This document shows positions 37,525-42,849 of a DNA stretch of 60,904 bases, one piece after another. The notes beneath the pieces are model-generated. The model was not told the DNA's origin. It searched no databases and worked only from the letters and a program-made list of their open reading frames with translations. The position numbers and the translations under genes are program-made. Source of the DNA: Cyanobacteria bacterium RU_5_0. GTDB lineage: Bacteria > Cyanobacteriota > Cyanobacteriia > Elainellales > Elainellaceae. Position 1 is the first letter of the stretch. Every line of letters begins with the position of its first letter. The stretch spans positions 1 to 60,904 of the forward strand of contig JAAUSF010000013.1 of NCBI GenBank assembly GCA_012033255.1, read 5' to 3'.

Positions 37525-37610
37525 AGGATGAAGGATGAAGGATGAGTGGCTTGCTGATAGAGTTCGAGGCTTATGTTCGCACCAACAGGAATTCTTATTG
37601 GTTCAATTTG
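37516..37610 (-). pseudogene. Collapsed remnant of a DUF6883-DUF4926 pair
   Basis: After AAGGATGA repeats, CTTGCTGATAGAGTTCGAGGC plus TTATG matches the 5' end of the DUF4926 gene at ~39850-39873. CAGGAATTCTTATTGGTTCAATTTG matches the 5' end of the DUF6883 gene at ~40191-40213. The two starts are fused with nearly all of both genes deleted. It stops exactly where the TnpB element begins. Confidence 0.7.
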
Positions 37611-37645
37611 ACCGCTCTATAAAACCTACCCAAAACTACCCATAA

Positions 37646-38833
37646 CTAGGCAAAACTAGACATAGGGTAGCTTTGGTGTTTATTACTGACTTCATCCGTA
37701 GGTGTCGGCACTTCTACGTCTATCAGCCTTAACGAACTGGAGCTAAGTCCGATACGTTCTATATTCAAAGCAGCATTCAAATCACGATCGATCGAATGTC
37801 CGCAATTTTGACAATTAAAAACCCGATTTTTGAGTGTCAACTCATCATCTTTCCAGCCACATTTAGAGCAAGTTCTACTACTAGGTTCCCACCTTCCAAT
37901 AATTTGAAGATCAGAACTGTATAGCTTGCACTTGTACTCTAACTGTCTGCGAAACTCGTAAAAACCAAGCATCGCAACCGCACCTGCAAGTTTGCCAAAC
38001 TTAAGCATACCTTTGACGTTCAAATCTTCAATACAAACAACCTTGAATGTTTTAGCCAGATAAGTTGTTAAATGGTGAAGATAGTTTTTACGAATGCCAG
38101 TTAAGCGGTAATGTAAACCTGCAATTCGCTTTTGAAAGTCTTTGTAGGCTTGCGATCCGCGCTGTTTATTGCGGTTTAGGTACTGAAGTTTAGCAATCTT
38201 AGCTTTGAGTTTTTTGTACTCTTCAGGAACATCAAAAACTAGACCGTCTGACAAAGTGGCAAAATGTTTCACTCCAAGATCCACACCTACCGATAGATTG
38301 GTTTTCTCTGTCGATTGCGGTTCAATTTCAATCTTGAAACTGATAAACCATTTGTCAGACTGTCTGCTGATTGTGACATTCTTAACGGGCACTTGTGGCA
38401 AAGATTCAAACGTTTTCAAAACACCAAACTTAGGCACTTGAATATGGTTTGAACCTAATATCTTGATCGTTCCATCCAACGTAAAAGAGTCTTGAGATCT
38501 TCCTTTACGTTTGAACTGGGGAGGTTTAGCTTTTTTCTTGAACGTTCGATCCCAAGCTTCTCTAAGTTGTCTTAGAGCATATTGTGGACTAGATTTTGAA
38601 GTTTCGTAATACCAAGGATTCTCAGGCTTGACCATTGCCACTAACAGTTTATGCAAGTCGATCGCGCTAGGAAATTTCAGTTTCTCGCTTGGATTAGCTG
38701 GATTGTGGTCAAGAATATTCTGAGTGAGCCACAATCCCCAATTCCAGGCATGTCTAGCTGTACCAGCGTGTTTTGCTGCAAAAGTCCTCTGTTCATTGTT
38801 TAGGTCAAGTTCCGTTTTGAATCCGAGTAGCAT
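37646..38833 (-). CDS. tnpB: TnpB RNA-guided nuclease, apparently intact
   Basis: The 395-aa product has the full set of TnpB features: N-terminal domain (LNNEQRTFAAKHAGTARHAWNWGL), RuvC-I Asp in VGVDLGVKHFATLSDG (~185), RuvC-II Glu in VVCIEDLNVKGM (~270), a zinc ribbon CSKCGWKDDELTLKNRVFNCQNCGHS and RuvC-III Asp in IDRDLNAALNI. TnpB makes double-strand cuts directed by RNA from its own 3' end and so helps its element persist. No tnpA is present, so mobility needs a transposase in trans. A 58-nt gap separates it from a divergent small gene. Confidence 0.9.
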   Translation of the reverse strand: MLLGFKTELDLNNEQRTFAAKHAGTARHAWNWGLWLTQNILDHNPANPSEKLKFPSAIDLHKLLVAMVKPENPWYYETSKSSPQYALRQLREAWDRTFKKKAKPPQFKRKGRSQDSFTLDGTIKILGSNHIQVPKFGVLKTFESLPQVPVKNVTISRQSDKWFISFKIEIEPQSTEKTNLSVGVDLGVKHFATLSDGLVFDVPEEYKKLKAKIAKLQYLNRNKQRGSQAYKDFQKRIAGLHYRLTGIRKNYLHHLTTYLAKTFKVVCIEDLNVKGMLKFGKLAGAVAMLGFYEFRRQLEYKCKLYSSDLQIIGRWEPSSRTCSKCGWKDDELTLKNRVFNCQNCGHSIDRDLNAALNIERIGLSSSSLRLIDVEVPTPTDEVSNKHQSYPMSSFA

Positions 38834-38891
38834 CGATCGACCTCCGATGTGTTATCTTATGTTAGTATATCAACTACTACAGGGATTGGCA

Positions 38892-39065
38892 ATGCCATTT
38901 CAGAAAAATAATGAGTTCGGTTTTACAAGTGATGAGCCGTTAGACAAAAAACCTATCTGTATCAAGTTAAAACCTGGAGTTAGAGAGAAACTCATGGCTA
39001 TACCAGACTGGCAGAACAAACTAAGATCCTTGATCGATCAACTAATATCTGGACAAAATGAATAG
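38892..39065 (+). CDS. Small protein divergent from TnpB
   Basis: A 57-aa product starting MPFQKNNEFGFTSDEPLDKKP; the frame extends upstream but overlaps tnpB on the other strand. A second half IKLKPGVREKLMAIPDWQNKLRSLIDQLI resembles short proteins I recall next to tnpB genes in other cyanobacteria. It shares the promoter interval with tnpB, so it could regulate it. The function is unknown. Confidence 0.6.
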   Translation: MPFQKNNEFGFTSDEPLDKKPICIKLKPGVREKLMAIPDWQNKLRSLIDQLISGQNE

Positions 39066-39108
39066 ATTTGTCAACATCTAGGTAGATATTTTCTTTCAGT
39101 TCCTAACC

Positions 39109-39321
39109 CTACTCCTCCACAATTTCAATCAAATCCTCAAGTGCCACTTCAAACGTTCGAGCTAGCTTAATCAGCGCCGTGACATCAACCATCGCAATTC
39201 CAGGAGAACGAGCATAAGTCTTGAGTGTGCTGTAATTTACACCTGAACGTTCAGAAACTTCCTTTATCGTCCAGCCTCGCTCTTTGGCAAGTTCTCGAAT
39301 TCGCAATTTGATCAATCCCAT
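39109..39321 (-). CDS. XRE-family repressor, cassette copy 1
   Basis: A 70-aa helix-turn-helix protein from the ATG at 39321 (MGLIKLRIRELAKERGW); a TTG three codons earlier is inside the -35 box of the opposite promoter and is rejected. The helix-turn-helix is TIKEVSERSGV-NYSTLKTYAR, then an acidic C-terminal helix (FEVALEDLIEIVEE). It is one of four 70-aa paralogues in the window, each facing away from a promoter whose spacer is a palindrome. It probably represses that promoter and itself. Its former downstream partners were replaced by the TnpB element. Confidence 0.85.
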   Translation of the reverse strand: MGLIKLRIRELAKERGWTIKEVSERSGVNYSTLKTYARSPGIAMVDVTALIKLARTFEVALEDLIEIVEE

Positions 39322-39323
39322 GC

Positions 39324-39382
39324 TTGACAAGGACTAGATCTAGCCCTTTAATTGACATTGTCCAAAGGACTAAATTTAGTCC
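39324..39382 (+). promoter_or_regulatory. Promoter with operator in the spacer, copy 1
   Basis: TTGACA (39324-39329), 17-nt spacer AGGACTAGATCTAGCCC, TTTAAT (39347-39352). The spacer is an imperfect palindrome (CTAGATCTAG core). A second, perfect palindrome GGACTAAATTTAGTCC lies at 39366-39381, near the expected RNA start. The minus-strand XRE start codon is only 3 nt from the -35 box, so repressor binding should shut both directions. Confidence 0.75.
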
Positions 39383-39402
39383 CTAAGCACTCAGCCAAAG
39401 AT

Positions 39403-39439
39403 CGATCGCCCTCCTGCCTGGAAAACTGAAGGGCGATCG
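39403..39439 (+). promoter_or_regulatory. Conserved leader stem-loop, copy 1
   Basis: CGATCGCCCT and AGGGCGATCG (10-bp stem) enclose CCTGCCTGGAAAACTGA. The loop holds CCTGGAAAACT, invariant in all four cassettes. CTCCTG (39411-39416) is complementary to CAGGAG of the peptide ribosome site (39474-39479), so an alternative fold could hide it. Confidence 0.65.
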
Positions 39440-39487
39440 CACAGTAATCCCAAAAAATAATCCCGAAAAAATCAGGAGTTACGCTTC

Positions 39488-39595
39488 ATGATACCAGTCA
39501 TTCTACCGTCGATCACGGCACTCCTTTCGCCTGTCCTTCCCCTCATTCCCTCATCCCTCATGTCCCTCATATCCCTCATCCCTCATCCTTCCTAA
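39488..39595 (+). CDS. Short hydrophobic peptide, cassette copy 1
   Basis: ATG at 39488 follows TCAGGAGTTACGCTTC. The 35-aa peptide starts MIPVILPSITALLSPVLPL and is almost wholly hydrophobic with several prolines. The start is identical in copies 2 and 3, while the end here comes from CCCTCAT-type repeats and is unlikely to be conserved. Small hydrophobic peptides behind a tightly repressed promoter resemble membrane-active toxins or signal peptides; this is inference. Too short for routine gene callers. Confidence 0.6.
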   Translation: MIPVILPSITALLSPVLPLIPSSLMSLISLIPHPS

Positions 39596-39624
39596 TCGAA
39601 GTTATCTACAATTCCTATCTGTGT

Positions 39625-39873
39625 TTAACTGGCTTCTGCCCATTGTCGTACCGTCAAAATCTCATCCGATCGCAAGGTCTCCACGGCTGAAGCCGGTACA
39701 GCCATCACGGCAACTGACTCCCCAACAGCATTAAAGATTTCCAGAATGTACCCCGCTTCACCTTCAGTTGGATGGGGAACTCGATCGATTAGCGTCGCAA
39801 TATCACCTTTCCGCAGGTGATGGTCTGGAAAGTCACGCGATAAGGCAACTTGCTGATAGAGTTCTAGGCTCAT
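39625..39873 (-). CDS. DUF4926 domain protein
   Basis: The 82-aa product has the DUF4926 pattern: LRKGDIATLIDRVPHPTEGEAGYILEIFN, then VAVMAVPASAVETL. DUF4926 genes regularly accompany DUF6883 genes and look like one half of a toxin-immunity or toxin-antitoxin pair. It overlaps the DUF6883 stop by 4 nt (39870-39873, ATGA), so translation is probably coupled. It is the last gene of the XRE2-DUF6883-DUF4926 operon. Confidence 0.8.
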   Translation of the reverse strand: MSLELYQQVALSRDFPDHHLRKGDIATLIDRVPHPTEGEAGYILEIFNAVGESVAVMAVPASAVETLRSDEILTVRQWAEAS

Positions 39874-40205
39874 GTTCTAGGCTCCCTTTGAGGCTTCAAG
39901 GTAACAAAGTGAAAACTATTATCCACATCCCATCGTATCCAAATGATGATGACAGCTAAATTTCGTCCATTTATGCCCTGTAGAGTCCCTTCAATTCGAT
40001 AGAAAACGCCATACTCATTATTTCCATCCTCTACGGTTTCTGTTGATTGAGTGAGCGAAACGATCGCTAGCCTTAAGGCATCGGGATGCTCCTGAGTAAA
40101 CCCTGCTTGAGCTAGGAACTTTGACTTGTCATTTCGTGCTTTCGGCAACAGCAAATAATGAGTTAACTTTTCTTGTGGAATATCAGCACCCACAGGAATT
40201 CTCAT
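39870..40205 (-). CDS. DUF6883 domain protein
   Basis: The 111-aa product starts MRIPVGADIPQEKLTHYLLLP and continues KSKFLAQAGFTQEHPDALRLAI ... YGVFYRIEGTLQGINGRNLAVIIIWIRW ... FHFVTLKP, the DUF6883 pattern. In other genomes the domain occurs at the C terminus of polymorphic-toxin-like proteins and as a stand-alone gene with DUF4926. It begins 15 nt after the XRE2 stop. Whether it is toxin or antitoxin is not known. Confidence 0.75.
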   Translation of the reverse strand: MRIPVGADIPQEKLTHYLLLPKARNDKSKFLAQAGFTQEHPDALRLAIVSLTQSTETVEDGNNEYGVFYRIEGTLQGINGRNLAVIIIWIRWDVDNSFHFVTLKPQREPRT

Positions 40206-40220
40206 TGGTTCAATTTGCTC

Positions 40221-40433
40221 CTACTCCTCGATCACCTCAATCAACTCCTCGATCGCCACGTCAAACGTTCGAGCCAGCTTAATCAATGCCGTCACATCAA
40301 CCGTTGCCATTCCGGGCGATCGGGCATAGGTCGTAATCGTAGTATAAGGAACTCCCGATCGACTGGAGACTTCCTTCAGTGTCCAGCCTTTCTCTTCTGC
40401 GAGTTCTCGAATCCGCAGTTTAACCAACCCCAT
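40221..40433 (-). CDS. XRE-family repressor, cassette copy 2
   Basis: A 70-aa protein from ATG 40433 (MGLVKLRIRELAEEKGW). The helix-turn-helix is TLKEVSSRSGV-PYTTITTYAR and the C terminus is acidic (FDVAIEELIEVIEE). The recognition helix differs from copies 1, 3 and 4, and so does the adjacent palindrome. It is followed within 15 nt by DUF6883 and then DUF4926, making a three-gene operon probably repressed by its own first product. Confidence 0.87.
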   Translation of the reverse strand: MGLVKLRIRELAEEKGWTLKEVSSRSGVPYTTITTYARSPGMATVDVTALIKLARTFDVAIEELIEVIEE

Positions 40434-40438
40434 TCTTA

Positions 40439-40468
40439 TTGACAAAGAACGAGTACTCGTTCTTTAAT
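40439..40468 (+). promoter_or_regulatory. Promoter with operator in the spacer, copy 2
   Basis: TTGACA (40439-40444), 18-nt spacer, TTTAAT (40463-40468). Spacer and edges form a perfect 22-bp palindrome at 40444-40465 with arms AAAGAACGAGT and ACTCGTTCTTT. The XRE2 start codon is 5 nt from the -35 box on the other strand. Confidence 0.8.
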
Positions 40469-40486
40469 GAATGTGTTCCCAAAAAC

Positions 40487-40523
40487 CGATCGCCCTCCTA
40501 CCTGGAAAACTGAAGGGCGATCG
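40487..40523 (+). promoter_or_regulatory. Conserved leader stem-loop, copy 2
   Basis: CGATCGCCCT / AGGGCGATCG stem with the CCTGGAAAACT loop, as in copies 1 and 3. From the stem to the peptide start the sequence is nearly identical to those copies. Confidence 0.65.
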
Positions 40524-40557
40524 CACAGTAATCCCGAAAAATCAGGAGTTACGCTTC

Positions 40558-40728
40558 ATGATACCAGTCATTCTGCCGTCGATCGCGGCACTCCTTTCAC
40601 CGGTTCTATTATCTATTCCTCATTCTTCTACAATCTCAATCAACTCCTCGATCGCCACCTCAAACGTTCGAGCTAGCTTAATCAATGCTGTCACATCAAC
40701 CGTTGCCATTCCGGGCGATCGGGCATAA
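40558..40728 (+). CDS. Short hydrophobic peptide, cassette copy 2 (end overrun into XRE copy 3)
   Basis: The first ~20 codons, MIPVILPSIAALLSPVLLSI, are the conserved peptide. After that the frame runs antisense into the 3' end of XRE copy 3 (from 40620) and stops at 40728, giving 56 aa. The original end was probably lost when copy 3 became abutted. Ribosome site TCAGGAG as in copy 1. Confidence 0.5.
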   Translation: MIPVILPSIAALLSPVLLSIPHSSTISINSSIATSNVRASLINAVTSTVAIPGDRA

Positions 40729-40832
40729 GTTCTCAACGTGCTATAGACAATACCTGAGCGTTCGGAAACTTCCTTTATCGTCCAACCTCGCTCTTTAGCA
40801 AACTCTCGAATTCGCAGCCTAACCAATCCCAT
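40620..40832 (-). CDS. XRE-family repressor, cassette copy 3
   Basis: A 70-aa protein from ATG 40832 (MGLVRLRIREFAKERGW). The helix-turn-helix is TIKEVSERSGI-VYSTLRTYAR and the C terminus FEVAIEELIEIVEE. It is closest to copy 1. Nothing follows it on its own strand before the copy 2 promoter, so any DUF6883-type partner is missing here. Confidence 0.86.
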   Translation of the reverse strand: MGLVRLRIREFAKERGWTIKEVSERSGIVYSTLRTYARSPGMATVDVTALIKLARTFEVAIEELIEIVEE

Positions 40833-40834
40833 GC

Positions 40835-40897
40835 TTGACAATGACTAGTATTAGTCATTTAATTGAGATTGTCAGAAAAATGACTAGTATTAGTCAT
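40835..40897 (+). promoter_or_regulatory. Promoter with duplicated operator, copy 3
   Basis: TTGACA (40835-40840), 17-nt spacer ATGACTAGTATTAGTCA, TTTAAT (40858-40863). AATGACTA and TAGTCATT arms make a near-perfect palindrome. An identical ATGACTAGTATTAGTCAT lies at 40880-40897, 39 nt on (close to four helical turns), which would allow cooperative repressor binding. Confidence 0.8.
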
Positions 40898-40917
40898 CCA
40901 CTGACACCACCAAAAAC

Positions 40918-40954
40918 CGATCGCCCTCCTGCCTGGAAAACTGAAGGGCGATCG
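40918..40954 (+). promoter_or_regulatory. Conserved leader stem-loop, copy 3
   Basis: CGATCGCCCT / AGGGCGATCG stem, loop with CCTGGAAAACT, and CTCCTG able to pair with the CAGGAG ribosome site at 40974-40979. Nearly identical to copy 1 over 39403-39530. Confidence 0.65.
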
Positions 40955-40988
40955 CACAGTAATCCCGAAAAATCAGGAGTTACACTTC

Positions 40989-41285
40989 ATGATACCAGTC
41001 ATTCTGCCGTCGATCGCGGCACTCCTTTCGCTTGCCCTCCCACCCATCCCGCTTTCATCCTTCATCCTGCATCCTTTACCCTTTCTCCCCCTTTCCTACC
41101 ACGATCGCCTCCATCCCTGGTGCATCATTCGCCTCTTGCCTAAAATGCAACGCACTGTCATCGCTCGATTTCGCAAACGCAATGATGCCGAAGCCCACCT
41201 CAAACTTCTGCAACAAATGAATCCAGAAGCGAAGTATGCGATCGTTTTTGATCCGTCAGATCATAAGGGTTATATTCATGGATGA
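40989..41285 (+). CDS. Hydrophobic peptide fused in frame to a DRLHPWCII-motif small protein, copy 3
   Basis: The 98-aa frame starts with MIPVILPSIAALLSLALPP, passes through a Pro/Leu/Ser stretch encoded by CATCCTT-type repeats, then reads SYHDRLHPWCIIRLLPKMQR and a basic helical segment (FRKRNDAEAHLKLLQQMNPEAKYAIVFD). In copy 4 the same motif is a separate gene coupled to the peptide by a GTGA overlap. The fusion here therefore seems due to repeat insertion that removed the stop. The DRLHPWCII protein may also start inside this frame. Its 3' end overlaps the rpn remnant start (ATGGATGA). Confidence 0.55.
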   Translation: MIPVILPSIAALLSLALPPIPLSSFILHPLPFLPLSYHDRLHPWCIIRLLPKMQRTVIARFRKRNDAEAHLKLLQQMNPEAKYAIVFDPSDHKGYIHG

Positions 41286-41454
41286 AGTCCAATTCGAGTG
41301 CATGGCATTTGACAATCTTTGTAAATACCTCTCTGAGAAATACCCCGATCGCTTTGCCGCCTGGATATTGGGACAACCCCCAATGGGTGCAGTCAAAGTC
41401 CTCAAAACCGAGTTGAGCATGAACCGATTCGCGCTGATTCAGTCACCTTCTTGC
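41279..41454 (+). pseudogene. Rpn/PD-(D/E)XK-type nuclease remnant, frameshifted and split by the composite transposon
   Basis: ATG 41279 reads FDNLCKYLSEKYPDRFAAWILGQPP, then VKVLKTELS, typical of Rpn-like putative transposase/nuclease proteins. After AGC a one-base loss shifts the frame; restoring it gives NEPIRADSVTFL, the expected continuation. The reading resumes beyond the transposon at 47342 as QTGDRI, then is lost next to hicB. The gene was thus already broken, and the transposon landed in it. Confidence 0.8.
41446..41454 (+). repeat. Left target-site duplication of the composite transposon
   Basis: CCTTCTTGC directly before the CTTAACGGGTGACAA end. The same nine bases follow the far right end at 47333-47341. 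Confidence 0.85.
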
Positions 41455-42390
41455 CTTAACGGGTGACAAGATAACTCTAAGCTATGTGGAACCAAGGTTT
41501 GAGAGAATGGAAAGGACAAAAAATAGGGAGCATTATCGTGGCTCCCCCCAAACAATATGTTTCCTACATTCTACCAAACGACCCTCCGTGCTCATCTGAA
41601 TGAAAGCTAGTATCTGACGCTGCAACTCCTAGTGTTATTGCTACAGGTTCATCGTCAGGTTAAACGCTCGGTTTTAGCCAGTGTGTTTCCATAACCGATT
41701 CAATATCAAAGTCGAAAACGGAACTTACAACGCTTTTTAATGCTTTGCCCTAAGGCAGAAGAAGGACTTCCATTTCCAAGTGATATTGGAAGAGGAGTAT
41801 CAAGTCCTCAAAGACCTTGGATTTAAGCCTGGAATGTCCAAATTTTATCAGGGCATTTTGTGCAATCAAGGGGACGGGATAGGACCGTTTAATCTGGCGG
41901 TCTATTGGAAACGAAAATATGGCAATCCGGCTGCGAAAGCACCCTGGTACATTTTGACCAATCTGCCCACATTGAAACAAGCATTAGCGGTGTATCGGTG
42001 TCACTGGGGCATCGAACAATTGTTCAAAGATTGCAAAACCGGAGGGTATCACTTAGAAGATACCAAGGTGAATGAAACCCGGTTTTTAGCCTTAGTCTTA
42101 TTGATTGCCATTGCCTACAGTTTGGCGACCATGCAAGGGCAATGGATGAGGAGATTAGGGGTAGAACTCTATGCCAGACGAATCAACGAACACCAAGATA
42201 AGACCCCACGGCAGAGTGAATTTAGCCTGGGACTCTATGGGCAACGCTGGCGATATGGGATGGAATTATGGGCTGATTTTGCGCTGAATCTGATGGCGCT
42301 TAAATCGCATAAACGCCTCTATTTTCAGCGAGGCTTTTATGCTCTGTCCCTTATCCAACAAGCTTTGTAGCTCGGTTGTCACCCGTTAAG
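41455..42390 (+). mobile_element. IS4-family-like insertion sequence, defective copy
   Basis: 936 bp with 15-bp perfect inverted ends CTTAACGGGTGACAA. It contains one decayed transposase gene. Being shorter than usual for the family and missing the central catalytic part, it can only move with a transposase supplied elsewhere. Confidence 0.8.
41557..42370 (+). pseudogene. IS4-type transposase, broken by stops and an internal deletion
   Basis: ATG 41557 reads MFPTFYQTTLRAHLNES, then a TAG; the frame continues YLTLQLLVLLLQVHRQVKRSVLASVFP, a TAA, then PIQYQSRKRNLQRFLM. The middle third with the first two DDE acidic residues is missing. The end (41780-42370) is intact and carries the YREK-like motif YRCHWGIEQLFKDCK with the last Glu. 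Confidence 0.8.
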
Positions 42391-42849
42391 GGAGAGAAGA
42401 GAGCAGCAAGATTCGCAAGATTAGAAACATTAAGCTTGAAGTGCGATCGTTCCGGCTTAAACCTGAATCATTCCTGTTTGAAAGGCGATCGTTCTTGCTT
42501 TGAACCGCAATGTTCTCGTTTGAACCTGAATCATTCCTGTTTGAAGGGCGATCGTTTCTGGTTTGAACTGCAACTTTCTGGTTTGAAAGGCGATCGTTTC
42601 TGTTTCAACCCGCATTCCGCCCTTTGCACTGGCACAAGAGGATTAACACTGCCTTCAACAGAGCAAGTAGCCTTCATTCCGCACTTCTAACTGGCACATT
42701 AAGAATTAAGCAACAAGTCTAATGCAGGCTAGAGTATCGAAAGATGCGTAGGTCATTCCTGTTAAGAAGCATCTAAAGAATAGAAACAAGCAGGGCTTAG
42801 CTCGCTTTCCGAGAATAGCAGATTACAAGCCCTCTCTATAATAATGTAA
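42391..42849. other. Cargo spacer with 21-nt repeat array
   Basis: 459 nt without a convincing gene. The first half is a repeat array; the second half (42630-42849) holds the probable promoter for the 255-aa gene, with an AT-rich TATAATAATG stretch at ~42838-42846. Confidence 0.5.
42436..42622 (+). repeat. 21-nt tandem repeat array
   Basis: About nine imperfect 21-nt units such as TTGAAAGGCGATCGTTCTTGC alternate with TTGAACCTGAATCATTCCTG-type units. One frame is open and would give heptapeptides (LKGDRxC, LNLNHSC, FEPQCSR). Several units hold the GGCGATCG core. It looks like satellite expansion rather than a gene. Confidence 0.7.

Larger units (their letters stand above)
37611..39100. mobile_element. 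TnpB element inserted between XRE copy 1 and its former DUF6883 neighbour
   Basis: Aligned to the intact second cassette (40195-40240), the left side matches up to GGTTCAATTTG (37610) and the right side resumes near the XRE stop (39109). The ~1.49-kb interval holds tnpB and a divergent small gene and no tnpA. Ends are judged by that comparison to within about 20 nt. The 3' end of tnpB is followed by a stem (CTACCC ... GGGTAG, ~37622-37670) that could be part of the guide (omega) RNA and element end. Confidence 0.65.

Noticed and set aside
40835-40863. TTGACA...TTTAAT boxes considered as the promoter of the XRE gene itself
   Set aside because: The hexamers are correctly ordered only on the plus strand, away from the XRE gene; the XRE promoter must lie further right on the other strand, possibly over the second operator.
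42436-42622. Regular 21-nt periodicity considered as CRISPR or a repeat-protein gene
   Set aside because: No spacers, units too short and imperfect for CRISPR; no ribosome site or sensible start for a protein.
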